Source of the DNA: Fonsecaea monophora
Taxonomy: Eukaryota > Ascomycota > Eurotiomycetes > Chaetothyriales > Herpotrichiellaceae
Direction: 5' to 3'
Assembly: GCF_001642475.1 (NCBI RefSeq)
Contig: NW_019173962.1
Location: forward strand, 227,994 to 291,993
DNA: 64,000 nt
Position 1 is the first letter of the stretch, and each line of letters opens with the position of its first letter. Position numbers and translations under genes: made by a program. A model generated the notes under the pieces. That model had not been told where the DNA came from and searched no databases. It saw only the letters and a list, made by a program, of their open reading frames with translations. Positions 1-11,122 of the stretch are shown here, piece after piece.

Positions 1-1
1 G

Positions 2-1695
2 AAGATCTACCGTAAGGGCGCCTTCTGGTCTATCTTCTTTTCCTTGTCCATCATCATGCGCGCGTACGATATCGAGATCACCGGCAACTTCTTCGCGCTT
101 CCATCGTTCCAAAGGCATTTCGGCCACGAAGTACCTGGTCATGGTTATCAGATCCCCGCCAACTGGCAGGTCGCTATGTCTATGGGCTCTCTCGTTGGGC
201 AAATCATTGGTGCATATATTGTTGCTTGGCCAATGGAGAGGATTGGGCGCCGCAAGACATTGGCTATATATCTCCTCTTAACCTCCGCTTTGGTGTTCAT
301 GCAGGTCTTTACTCCAAACATCGAGGTCTTGACGACGAGCATGTGTAAGTACTTTCCTACTACCTTATGAACCGATAGTGCGACTGACATTTGCTTTTCT
401 TCCCTAAATAGACTTGTCAGGCATTATCTGGGGTGGGTATTGCGTCCTTGCCCCAACTTATGCTTCGGAATGTCTTCCATTGAAACTCCGAGGGTTCTTC
501 ACTGGATATATCAATTTGTGCTATGTGATGGGCCAGTTCATTCAGACTGGGATCACGAGGGGCTTTATCAACAGATCAGACAAGTGGGCATACAAGATAC
601 CCTATTGCATCCAGTGGCTATGGCCAATTGTCATCCTCCCAGGCTTGGTTTGGGCCCCAGAAAGCCCTTGGTGGCTTGTACGACAGCATAAGATGGAGGA
701 AGCGGAAGGGTCTCTCAAGAGACTGTCGGAGAAGCACGAAAAGGTGGAAGTGACAAACACTTTGGCTATGATGGTGAAAACCGGTAAGAGCCGTGTCTCT
801 TTATCCTCTACTTGGGCGCAGAACATTTCTTGTTCTCGGTGACTTCGCAGTGTCAGTGCTGACCGAGAATTGGTCCAGATCTGTACGAGCGCCAGGTCGA
901 AGTCGGCACCACTTACATGGATTGCTGGAAGGGCCCGAATCGCAGGAGGATGGAAATTTGCATCATGCTCTTCGTCATCCAGAACTTCTCGGGCAATCCC
1001 GTGGGGTTTGCAACCTACCTCTTTGAGCAAGTTGGATTGAGTGCTAGACACTCGTTTGACATGGGTCTCGGGTAAGTGCTCGAACAAGGCAAACCGCAAG
1101 TCATGATCATGCGCTCTAATAACTGACATGTATTTCACCACACCACAGGCTCAACGGGCTTGGATTTCTCGGAACTCTTGCATCTGCCATCCCCCTCATT
1201 TACTTTGGACGGCGCATCTGTTACATGGCAGGCCTGGCCTATATCATCGTTATTCTCTTCGTCGTGGCCTTCATGTGTCTGGCGTCAGACTATGAAAGAA
1301 ACCCATCGTACTCTTGGGCGCAAGCATCACTCTTGTGCACCCTCCAGTTTGTTTGGCAGATGACTCTCGGCCCGCTTACCTACGTTGTCGTGTGCGAATC
1401 TCCGTCCACGAAACTCAGGTCGAAGACGATAGCGCTGGCAACCGTGATCAATGCTGCGACCGGACTAGTCACCACGGTGATTGGCCCGTACCTCCTCAAC
1501 CCTGGTGCGGCAAATGCTGGGGCCAAGATCGAGTTTTTGTACGGCGGCATCTCCATCATCTCGCTCACATGGTGCTTCTTCCGTCTTCCAGAGACCAAGA
1601 ACCGGACTTTTGAAGAGTTGGATATTTTGTTCGAGAGACGCGTGCCGGCGCGACAGTTCAAGGGCTATGTCATTGATCATTCTGACGAATCATGA
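2..1695 (+). CDS. MFS sugar transporter, maltose/alpha-glucoside permease type (5' end outside window)
   Basis: Sugar:proton symporter of the major facilitator superfamily, expected in the plasma membrane. The open frame already runs at the window edge (frame of base 2), so the N-terminus is missing. Exons: 2-344, 412-783, 879-1071, 1149-1695; all three introns are GT-AG and restore frame (for example T|AC across 344/412 gives a Tyr). Visible signatures are RIGRRKT in the loop after helix 2, PESPWWLVRQ at the end of the first six-helix half, GRR near residue 350 and PETKNRTFEELD followed by an FERRVPARQF tail. That C-terminal pattern is typical of fungal maltose/alpha-glucoside permeases (MAL31/MAL61 group). 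Substrate is inferred from family only; other disaccharides or hexoses are possible. Confidence 0.9.
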
Positions 1696-2202
1696 CGGAG
1701 AGGCCCAGTAATGTATGCATGGAGAATCCCGCGGACTTGAGTGGATGAGAGATGTATTCAGATCCATTATGACTGTGTCCGAGCTGTCATTTGCTGTTTC
1801 TTCCAAGTATTGAGCCAAAAGTCTCCATCCTAGGTACATGTGTTGTCGAGGTCGCGATCGCTGCCCGGAGACAATCCGGATAGTCATGCCGGTCATACCC
1901 CTGGCATTTGTTTGGAGTACAACGATGCCCGCCTGATCTACCGGCGTGGAGAATGCGGGGAAAGGGGGCAAGAAGAACGGATATATAGATACGTGATTGT
2001 GTATAGACACATGCGTTCTACTATATACCGTGTGAGCTAACCTCGACGAAAAGCGACGCAGACGAAAGGTACAAAAAGCACGGCTTTTGCTATACGTTTC
2101 AGCTGGTGCTTACGCTACACTTTCAGACTCCTGCTCAGAACCTAGTACGATTTCAGTGACTCTGGGTTTCTTCGTGAGATCGCATATTTCTACCCACCAG
2201 CC
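1696..2202. other. intergenic, 507 bp
   Basis: Contains the 3' flank of the sugar transporter and the 5' flank of the epimerase-like gene. I see no RNA gene, repeat or recognisable promoter motif. Confidence 0.6.
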
Positions 2203-3261
2203 ATGGCGGCAGAGAAGAGCGTGTTCTTGATAGGTCCAGGCCTGATCGGCACTGACCTGCTTGAACTCTTGGTGCAAGCCGGCTATCAAGTCACCACCAT
2301 GGTACGACGGGAGGCACACGCGGCGCAGGTCCAAGGGCTCGGGGCCAAAGTGGTCATGGGCACGCTGGACGACAAGGAGACGATCCGCAAACACTCGGCG
2401 GCGAGCCCCATCGTGATCCACACGGCCACGGCCGACCATCTGCCCTCGGTCGAGGCCGTGCTGGACGGCGTGCGCCAACGCGCCGAGCAGGGACTGGAAA
2501 CGACCTTCCTCCACACCAGCGGGACGAGCGTCCTGGTCGACAACTCCAAGGGCATGTACAAGTCGGACAAGATCTACTCGGACGAGCGGCCCGAGGAGAT
2601 CGACAGCGTGCCCGACACGGCGCCGCACCGGGCCATCGACCTGGCCATCCTCGCGGCGCGGCGCGAGCTGGGCACCAAGGCCAAGATCGTCATCGTGCTG
2701 CCCTGCCTGGTCTACGGGATCGGCAAGTGCTCGGGACGGGTGTCGATGCAGCTGCCGACCATGGTGCGATTCGCGCTGAAGCACGGCTGGGTCCCCGTCA
2801 TCGGCAAGGGCGTCTCGGTGCGCAGCAACATCCACGTCCAGGACCTGGTGCGCGGGTACATGGTCATCCTGGAGTGGATGCGGCGCAGCACCGCCGACGA
2901 GGTCCTCGCGAACCCGTACTTCTTCTGCAGCACCGGCGAGGACATGGCGTGGGGGGACGCCGCCGCCGAGATTGGCCGCCTGCTGCTCGCGGCCGGCAGG
3001 ATCGAGGATCCCACCCCGCGACCCGTGCCGCCCGAGCTCTATGGCGACCTGTTCGGAGTGTACAGTCCAACCACTGTGGGCGCCAATTCAAGAAGTCGTG
3101 CCGACAGGCTGCGGAAGCTGGGCTGGCGTCCGACCGAGAAGGGGGTCTTGGAGTCGTTGCGCGACGACGAGGTGCCCGTCCTGTTGAAGGAGACTGGTCC
3201 GTTCAATGGGTACACGGGCCTCGCGTCTTCGGGGACACATGCGCTGAAGAGTTTGGAATAG
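2203..3261 (+). CDS. NAD(P)-dependent epimerase/dehydratase-like protein (extended SDR)
   Basis: Single-exon gene, 352 aa, beginning in a good context (gccATGg). The N-terminus FLIGPGLIGTDLLELL is a Rossmann nucleotide-binding turn (GxGxxG variant), followed by VTTMVRR at the end of the second strand, where cofactor selectivity is set. IVIHTAT, TFLHTSGTSVL and VLPCLVYGIG match strands and the active-site region of NAD-dependent epimerase/NmrA-like proteins. The usual YxxxK is not obvious: YKSDKIYSDE is the nearest candidate. The C-terminus holds RADRLRKLGWRPTEKGVLESL, a pattern seen in atypical SDR/epimerase proteins. Substrate is unknown; cytosolic, no signal peptide. GC-rich third positions compared with its neighbours. 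Confidence 0.8.
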   Translation: MAAEKSVFLIGPGLIGTDLLELLVQAGYQVTTMVRREAHAAQVQGLGAKVVMGTLDDKETIRKHSAASPIVIHTATADHLPSVEAVLDGVRQRAEQGLETTFLHTSGTSVLVDNSKGMYKSDKIYSDERPEEIDSVPDTAPHRAIDLAILAARRELGTKAKIVIVLPCLVYGIGKCSGRVSMQLPTMVRFALKHGWVPVIGKGVSVRSNIHVQDLVRGYMVILEWMRRSTADEVLANPYFFCSTGEDMAWGDAAAEIGRLLLAAGRIEDPTPRPVPPELYGDLFGVYSPTTVGANSRSRADRLRKLGWRPTEKGVLESLRDDEVPVLLKETGPFNGYTGLASSGTHALKSLE

Positions 3262-3690
3262 TTTTGGAATAGTTGATGGAAGAAGTCGTGGGGGGGGTCT
3301 GCATAGAACATTGTCAGAGTTGGATGGGATGAAATGGACTTGCAAATCGGGTTGATATAACCTCATATACGGACCAACAGCTGATTGCGACGCTTATCAC
3401 CTCTATCATCTTAGAGCTGTCGGGAGACGGCAGGACCGTAGACACTGTGGGAGACAATTTGCAGTAATGGTCATGATGGGCGCGATGTGAAAGTCATTGC
3501 CAGGGCGTGAATTAACTTTCCGTCGCGGTCTTTTCCGACACCTGCAGTAGTTTATCCGGTTCGCAATACCTTGAAAGCTAGGCATCATATTACTCCGACA
3601 ATCGAGGAGACATTGCTCTCTGGTGATCGCTGTATCATGTCTCTGCTGCTTCCGTTACCTCAGCGTCTCTGAAATTGAGCATCAGTCGTC
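3262..3690. other. intergenic, 429 bp
   Basis: Between the epimerase-like gene and the MOSC gene. Nothing recognisable apart from ordinary flanks. Confidence 0.6.
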
Positions 3691-5076
3691 ATGTTGGCAA
3701 GGCTGCTACAGCAAGAATTGGACCTACGGGCGGTCCTTCATAGCACTCTCACCGTCATCCTGTTCATCAACATTAGCATATTCATTTTAGCCTGTATCAG
3801 ACATATCTACGTGACCAGGAAGTTGCCAAAGTACTTGCAACGGGCAGGTATACACAGCGTCAGCAATCTCGCCGACCAGTTCGATGTCAAGTATGGTCAG
3901 GACGAAGAAGCCACCACGAAAACACCGATCGTGGTCAAAGCACTGTACATCCACCCCATAAAGTCCTGCGCTCCCATCGAGCTGGAACGGGCGCAACTCG
4001 TCAAGACGGGCTTTGCGTATGACAGGTGTTTTGCGCTGGCGGTCGAAGCGAAGAAGGACGAGTGGCAGTTCATCAGTCAACGGACCAAACCTCAAATGTC
4101 ACTCATCGAGCAACAGCTGTGGTTGCCAGGGCCAGACAGTAAACGAAGCGACATGCTCGTCGAAGCAGGCGGCTGTCTCATCGTGAGCTTCCCTGACCCC
4201 GATCCCGCCAGTCTTCTCCAGCGATTGAAAGCCATGTTGAAGACATGGACATTGTCTGCAAAGCCCGAGGTTCACTTCACGGTGCCACTACTACCAACGG
4301 CTGACCATATCAGTCAAATGAAGATCCCGATGAGGCACTTCACAATCCATAGCCGCCAAGCAGCCGGGCTCGATCTCGGCCAGCTCCCTGGTGTGGCGGC
4401 AGCGATACCCAAGCTGAAGACGTTTCTCCATATACCTGAGCGACAGAGCCTGACCCTGATGAGGTGCACACCAGACACCCTGGTGCGCACAACCAGAAAC
4501 CTAGCTCCACTAGATCACATTGGCACCCCTGCAATGCATGGCTACACTGACCAGCAACCCGTCCACATCATCAATTTGTCTTCGGTGCACTCGGTCTCAA
4601 AGCTTCTCCCGTCGGAGAACCAGCCGCTCAGCGCGCTCCGATTCCGCGCAAACATCTATTTGACTGGCACCCCTGCATTCTCCGAGGAAACGTGGAAGAG
4701 GTACCGGATCTTGCCAAAGACTGTAACCTCTCGAGCGTCTACAAGGGCGGCTAGCACTTTATCCGTAGTGTGCCGGACGTCGCGCTGCACCATGCCCAAC
4801 GTCGATCCGAACACAGGGATCTTTGAGCACGACAATTCACGTCCGGATCGGAAGAAAGGAGTGCCGCAACCTAGTACGACGTTGATCGAGCACCGCACGG
4901 TCGAAGCTGGGAACCCTGCCGCGCTGGGATACCTAGGGATGCATTGCGTGCCGGAGGACTCATGTATCAAGGAGGCGCGCGATCTCAACAGTGAGCTGTA
5001 TATCGAGGTCGGTGACGAGATCGAGGTCTTGGAGACGGGGTCTCATCTTTACGGGTCTACGGGGAATGACTATTGA
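3691..5076 (+). CDS. MOSC-domain protein, membrane-anchored (mARC-like)
   Basis: Single-exon gene, 461 aa. A hydrophobic segment at about residues 17-36 (VILFINISIFILACI) is followed by basic residues, consistent with an N-terminal membrane anchor. The MOSC N-terminal beta-barrel begins near residue 82 (VVKALYIHPIKSCAPIEL, then GFAYDRCFAL). The MOSC domain follows, with RFRANIYLTG and CRTSRCTMPNVDPNTG; the latter matches the region holding the conserved molybdenum-cofactor-ligating Cys of mitochondrial amidoxime-reducing components and MOCOS C-termini. An unusual Ser/Thr/Arg-rich stretch (TSRASTRAAST, about residues 348-358) sits just before the Cys motif. Likely binds Moco and reduces N-hydroxylated or N-oxide compounds with cytochrome b5/b5 reductase; that role is inferred from family. 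Confidence 0.85.
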   Translation: MLARLLQQELDLRAVLHSTLTVILFINISIFILACIRHIYVTRKLPKYLQRAGIHSVSNLADQFDVKYGQDEEATTKTPIVVKALYIHPIKSCAPIELERAQLVKTGFAYDRCFALAVEAKKDEWQFISQRTKPQMSLIEQQLWLPGPDSKRSDMLVEAGGCLIVSFPDPDPASLLQRLKAMLKTWTLSAKPEVHFTVPLLPTADHISQMKIPMRHFTIHSRQAAGLDLGQLPGVAAAIPKLKTFLHIPERQSLTLMRCTPDTLVRTTRNLAPLDHIGTPAMHGYTDQQPVHIINLSSVHSVSKLLPSENQPLSALRFRANIYLTGTPAFSEETWKRYRILPKTVTSRASTRAASTLSVVCRTSRCTMPNVDPNTGIFEHDNSRPDRKKGVPQPSTTLIEHRTVEAGNPAALGYLGMHCVPEDSCIKEARDLNSELYIEVGDEIEVLETGSHLYGSTGNDY

Positions 5077-5478
5077 TGTGGAATAGATCGACGCTTCCGA
5101 ATATGTCTTCGAAACGGGGGCCGCTCTCAAGATAGATGATCAATCTGGGCCTTTGAGTACCGCCCGGACGTGGTAGTCAGGTGTTTCATGGGCTAGTAAT
5201 CTGGGTAGAAGAAGGAGAAGAGACGAAGGGGCAAGTCGATAGAAATCATGAGATTTCCCCACAGAGATTTTTCCGTCTCGGAGCACGCAGCGGGGATGAC
5301 AAACCAGCCAATCAAGAGTCGTGAAATTAATGCAAGGCTGTGCTAGTACATAGCTAGCACCAACACAGTCTAGCCCCGCCAAGATATGAAAATAATCATC
5401 CTCCGAAGCTCTGAAACCGGTGCTTCTCCGTGACTCAGTCTCACAAAACCAAAAGTCCCGTATCTTGAATGCGCCATC
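5077..5478 (+). promoter_or_regulatory. intergenic and 5' flank of AROM
   Basis: 402 bp between the MOSC gene and AROM. It contains one clear site, a Gcn4/CpcA-type TGACTCA (listed separately). No other feature seen. Confidence 0.6.
5431..5437 (+). promoter_or_regulatory. Gcn4/CpcA cross-pathway-control element upstream of AROM
   Basis: Perfect TGACTCA palindrome 41 bp before the AROM start codon. The sequence is the established recognition site of the bZIP activator Gcn4 (CpcA/Cpc1 in filamentous fungi), which induces amino-acid biosynthesis genes on starvation. Its position may lie in the promoter or the leader, since the transcription start is not known. Confidence 0.6.
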
Positions 5479-8400
5479 ATGCCTCTGGCCAACGGGACGG
5501 CGAAGGAAGTTCGAGTCAGCCTCCTCGGGAAAGAGAGCATCATCATCAATTTCGGGTTGTGGCGGGGCTATGTCGCCCCTGATCTGCTGTCGAACTTGGA
5601 GTCATCGACGTATGTTTTGATTACCGACACTAATCTGGGATCGCTCTACACCCAATCCTTTCGAGAGGCCTTTGAAAATGCAGCCCGTCAAACGGGGAAA
5701 TCGGCACGGTTGTTGATCCATCAGATCCCACCTGGAGAGAGCTCAAAATCTCGACAGACAAAGGACGACATTGAAGACTGGCTGCTCAGTCAGAGTCCGC
5801 CATGTGGTCGAGACACGGTTATTATTGCCCTGGGGGGTGGCGTTGTGGGCGACCTAACGGGCTTTGTTGCCGCCACTTATATGCGCGGAGTGAGATTTGT
5901 CCAGGTCCCAACGACACTACTCGCAATGGTCGACTCTTCGATCGGTGGTAAAACTGCGATCGACACACCTCTCGGCAAGAACCTTGTCGGTGCCATCTGG
6001 CAGCCCCAGAGGATATACATCGACCTCGACTTTCTCGGGACTCTGCCTCGACGAGAGCTGATAAATGGGATGGCCGAGGTCATCAAAACCGCTGCGATCT
6101 CAGATGAAGCGGAATTCATCGAGCTGGAGCGTCATGCTGACCGAATCATGGCCGCCGTGAATGCCGATATCAGCCAAGGGGCTGCTAGGTTCAAGGACGT
6201 AGAGGCAATCATGATCAGGATCATTTCTGCCTCGGCCAAGTTTAAAGCCCACGTCGTCACCATCGACGAGAGAGAGACCGGTCTGCGAAATTTGTTGAAT
6301 TTTGGACACTCGATCGGCCACGCCATGGAGGCTTTCCTGACTCCTCAAGTGCTACACGGTGAATGCGTCGCGATTGGCATGATCAAGGAGGCCGAGCTTG
6401 CTCGCTACTTGGGTGTGCTCAGTGGAGTTGCGGTCGGCCGTCTGCAAAAGTGTCTGACAACGTACGGTTTGCCAACTCGACTGGACGATGAAAAGGTGCG
6501 CAAGCTGTCCGGAGGTAAGGTCTGTACAGTCGACGGTATGCTCAAGAAGATGGGCGTCGACAAGAAGAACGATGGTGCCAAGAAGAAGGTGGTCCTTCTC
6601 TCAGCAATAGGTCGCACTTATGAACAAAAAGCCAGTGTTGTCTCAGACTCCGATTTGCGTGTGGTGCTTTCTCCGAGCATCGAAGTGGCGCCCGGTGTAC
6701 CCAACGACTTGAATGTTGTCTGCACGCCACCGGGCTCGAAGAGCATCTCTAACAGAGCACTTGTCCTTGCCGCTCTGGGTCGCGGAACATGCCGCATCAA
6801 AAATTTGTTGACTTCAGCAGACACAGAAGTGATGCTGGAAGCATTGACTCGGCTCGGAGCTGCTACATTCTCCTGGGAAGAAGACGGAGAAGTTCTCGTG
6901 GTGAACGGGAACGGTGGTCGACTTGAGGCCACCCAACACGAGCTCTATCTGGGCAACGCTGGCACGGCCGCCAGATTCTTGACGTCTGTCGCAACCTTGA
7001 CCCGACAAAGCCATGTGGCATCTACAGTTCTCACGGGCAATGCCCGAATGAAGCAGAGACCCATCGGAGACCTTGTAGATGCACTAAGGCAAAACGGCGC
7101 AGGCATCGAATACATGGAGAACGCTGGGAGTCTTCCACTGAATATTGCAGCCTCGGCTGGTTTCAACGGCGGCGAAATCAAACTGGCAGCAAAGGTTTCG
7201 TCCCAATACGTCTCTTCTCTGTTAATGTGTGCTCCTTATGCAAAGAATCCTGTTACACTCAGGCTCGTGGGCGGAAAGCCGGTTTCGCAACCCTACATTG
7301 ACATGACTATTGCGATGATGGCCTCCTTCGGCGTTTCCGTGCAAAAATCGAAGACAGAAGACCACACATATCATATCCCGCAAGGCGTTTACAAGAACCC
7401 AGACGAATACGTGGTCGAAAGCGATGCAAGTTCCGCGACGTATCCACTTGCAATTGCCGCGATAACAGGAACAACATGCACGATCCCCAACATCGGCTCG
7501 GCGTCTCTCCAAGGCGATTCGGCATTTGCTACCGACGTGCTGAGGCCCATGGGGTGCGAAGTGAAACAGACGCCTTCTTCAACCACCGTGACTGGTCCCC
7601 GTGACGGCAGACTTACACCACTTACAAACATCGACATGGAGCCCATGACCGATGCTTTCTTGACTGCTTCTGTTCTGGCTGCTGTGGCTCAGGGCGGCAA
7701 GTCCAACACAACACGCATCTATGGCATTGCAAACCAAAGGGTGAAAGAGTGCAACCGCATTCAGGCGATGGAGGATGAGTTGGCAAAGTTTGGTGTTACA
7801 TGTCGACAATTTGACGACGGTATCGAAGTCGACGGGATTGATCGTACCAGATTAAGACGTCCGGAAGGAGGCGTCTATTGCTACGACGACCATCGAGTCG
7901 CCATGAGCTTTAGTGTTCTCGCGCTGGCAGCCCCTCAGCCCACCCTTATTCTCGAGAAAGAATGCACAGGCAAAACTTGGCCGGGATGGTGGGACACTTT
8001 GGCACGACAATTTAATGTCAAGCTTGAAGGTGTCGAGCTACAAGAGAACAGCGAACATGCCAGAGGGAAGATATTGGACAGAAGTGCAGCCTCGATTTTC
8101 ATCATCGGCATGAGAGGTGCTGGCAAGACCACCTCCGGGCGCTGGGCAGCAAGATCACTCGGCAAGAAATTGGTTGATTTGGACACTGAACTGGAGAAAC
8201 GTGAAGGCAAGTCGATCCCGGAGATCATTAAGGGACACGGATGGGAACATTTCCGTCAACGTGAGTTGGAGCTCCTCAAATCCGTCATGAAGGAGATGCC
8301 AAACGACTACGTCTTTGCCTGCGGAGGCGGCATCGTTGAAACTCAAGAAGCGCGCAATCTATTGATTGAATGGCGCGAGAAGAAAGGCCACGTTCTCTTG

Positions 8401-10468
8401 GTACAACGGGACATTGGCGAAGTGATGGGCTTTCTACAGGTCGACAAAACAAGACCAGCATACGTCGAAGACATGATGGGCGTCTGGCTGCGCCGGAAAC
8501 CCTGGTACGAGCAGTGCACCAATCTGTTGTATTACAGCCAAAGCATCCCCAACGAGCAAATGTCCGAAGCCGCCGAAGATTTCGATCGCTTTTTGCAGAT
8601 GGTCACTGGCAAAGTCGACGTTCTATCCCAGTTCAAACAGAAGCCAGAGACGTTCTTTGCAGCCCTGACCTTCCCGGACTTGCGGCCTCATTTGAAACTC
8701 CTCCCTGAAGTCTGTCTCGGGTCTGATGCGGTGGAACTGCGCGTTGACTTACTGAAAGATCCCAACTCAGACAGCGCCATTCCCTCCGCCGAATATGTGA
8801 CTGCTCAACTCTCCTTGCTTCGCGCAGCAGTTCCACTTCCCGTTGTGTTCACCATCCGTACGAAATCCCAAGGTGGAAGATTCCCCGATGATGCCCATGC
8901 AGAGTATCTGCACCTGTGTACTCTCGCTATCCGTATGGGCAGTGAGTTCTTGGACTTGGAAGTGGCATCGTTCCCGGAGTCCATCCTCTCTCCGATTTTC
9001 AACTTCAAGAACAAGTCTAGCACGCGAATCATTGCTTCCCATCATGACCCACAGGGGACGCTATCATGGTCGAAGCCCGGTTCTTGGATCGCCGTTTACA
9101 ACAAATGCCTGCAATACGGGGACATCGTCAAACTGATCGGGATCGCCGACAACCTGGACGACAACTTCGCCCTGCGGCGCTTCAAGCAGTGGTCGAAATC
9201 CCAGCACCCGGACCTGCCTCTGATTGCGATAAACATGGGCCGCACAGGACAGATTTCGCGGATCTTGAACGGATTCATGACGCCGGTGTCTCACCCAGCG
9301 CTCCCGTTCAAAGCGGCACCGGGTCAACTCTCAGCGAGCGAAATTCGGCAAGGACTGACCCTGGTAGGCGAGATTGTACCCAAGAAATTCTACCTGTTCG
9401 GATCACCGATTGGCGCGAGTAAATCGCCGGCATTGCACAACACTCTGTTCAAGGAGACTGGACTGCCACACGTCTACTCGTTGTGTGAGACCACCGACCT
9501 GGCGGTGATCAAGGAAAAGATCCGCGCCGAAGACTTTGGAGGAGCGAGTGTGACCATCCCCCTCAAGTTGGATGTCATGCCTCTTCTGGACGATGTGGAT
9601 GCATCTGCTCGTCTCATCGGGGCAGTGAACACCATTGTGCCCGTCCACAACCCGGTCTCGGGCAAGAACACGCTGGTCGGATACAACACAGACTATCTGG
9701 GTATGATGGATTGCCTGCGCGCAGCGGGCGCCTCTGCCGCGCTAGGTGAAGGTGAGCAGTCGGGCCTCGTCGTGGGTGGAGGCGGCACAGCGCGCGCGGC
9801 GATCCACACATTGCACTCAATGGGGTACAAGCCGATCTACCTGATCGGGAGGAACCAGAGCAAGATGGCAGAGCTGGCCAAGACGTTCCCGCCGACGTAT
9901 GACCTCGTGTTACTCGACACTGGCGCCGCGGCCGGGAAAACAACAAAATCGACGACGCTGGAGCAGCAGATGCCGACCGTGCCTGTCGTCGCGATCGCCA
10001 CCATCCCCGCCGACAAACCCGTCGACCCGGCCCTGGCGTCAACGCTGCAAAGCATCTTTTCGCGGTCCGCGCAACTCGCGACCTCGACCGCGCCACAGGG
10101 CCAAGGCACCTCGGCCCCGACGCGCACGCTGCTCGAGCTCGCGTACAAGCCCGCCCACACGGCCGTGATGCAGATGGCTGAACAGGTCGGCGGGTGGAAG
10201 ACGGTGCAGGGCCTCGAGACCTTGGTCACGCAGGGCCTGTGGCAGTTTGAGTTTTGGACGGGGATCCGGGTGAGGGGGTTGGGAGGGAGGATTAGTCGGG
10301 TGAGTTTATCTAAAGGATTTCGTTATTATTAGGTTGCGTTGCATGGCACCATGCTTTGCCTGGCTTCGTCTCGCCTCGCCTCGCCTCGCCTCGCCTTGCT
10401 TTACATTGGATTGTTCCTGACTAACCCTCGATTCACGATAGGATGTTGTCCTCGGACCGACCGCCTGA
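5479..10468 (+). CDS. aro1: pentafunctional AROM polypeptide (shikimate pathway, steps 2-6)
   Basis: Converts DAHP to EPSP in the cytosol, five reactions on one chain of 1615 aa. Domain order is the canonical one: 3-dehydroquinate synthase (about 1-385; ALGGGVVGDLTGF, NFGHSIGHAMEA), EPSP synthase (about 397-850; GNAGTAARFLTS, GNARMKQRPIGDL, KECNRI), shikimate kinase (about 870-1060; Walker A GMRGAGKTTSGRW), type I 3-dehydroquinase (about 1065-1285; RIIASHHDPQGT with the catalytic His, CLQYGDIVKLI with the Schiff-base Lys) and shikimate dehydrogenase (about 1295-1600; FGSPIGASKSPALHN, VVGGGGTARAA). Exon 1 is 5479-10299. A 142-bp intron (10300-10441, GTGAGT, CTAAC, TAG) precedes a last exon of 27 nt (10442-10468) encoding DVVLGPTA and a stop. 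Reading through the intron would give a wrong tail. All catalytic modules look intact. Confidence 0.97.
10371..10395 (+). repeat. (TCGCC)5 tandem repeat inside the AROM intron
   Basis: Five exact TCGCC units lie within the 142-bp 3'-terminal AROM intron, 46 bp before its acceptor and upstream of the CTAAC branch point. A degenerate copy (TCGTC) precedes them. Confidence 0.9.
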
Positions 10469-11122
10469 GCTGACTTGAGATCAGCTCGGCCTGTTGATTT
10501 CGCTACATTTCATTTCTTCTTTCCTCTTGCGCACATTTGTACACTGTTGCCGAAGGACGATCAAAAGTACATTGGATATGGGTTGTGCAATAGTGCCGGA
10601 CTTTCCCAAGGTTTCCAAAAGAAATTGAAAAAATGTACCGCCGAGGACTTGAAAATCCGCTAATAGAGATAGAGGGAGGAGATTCTTTCTTTGTACCGAG
10701 TATGGTCAGCCCTCGCCTTCTTCGTCGAGACGGCTCTCTAACTCGACCGACTATACATTCATCACATCGCTTATTCAGCGTTTGAGGGAGGGAGGGAGGG
10801 AGAGAGGAATCAGATGAGGGAGTCGGAATTGAGAATAATAAATGAAAACTTTTCGATAAATTCCAAATACCGTCCGTCTGTCCGTGCATGTTCTACGGGA
10901 GAATACAGCTCGACAGCGCGGGCTAACGAGTTAATTACTTGGGGTGTAGACAGGCAGACAAGTAGAGCAAAGGTTCCCTCAAGCCCCTGTACGGCACCGT
11001 AGTTATTGGCAGTGATCCCCCGTACAAAAACTGCGCCCTTTGGATAGTCTTTTTTTATTTTTTGAAACCAACTCGGGACTTTGTATGAGTCAAGGGATTA
11101 AAACTGGCCTGTCCAACGAAAA
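10469..11122. other. intergenic between AROM and LYS1, with GGGA microsatellite
   Basis: 654 bp. Holds a (GAGG)n tract at 10784-10807 and a T-rich stretch near 11050. The proximal LYS1 promoter element is listed separately. No coding potential recognised. Confidence 0.6.
11086..11092 (-). promoter_or_regulatory. Gcn4/CpcA element upstream of LYS1
   Basis: TGAGTCA (TGACTCA on the minus strand) 30 bp before the LYS1 start codon. This is a consensus Gcn4/CpcA site. It supports general amino-acid control of lysine synthesis, as known for the pathway in other fungi. Confidence 0.55.
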
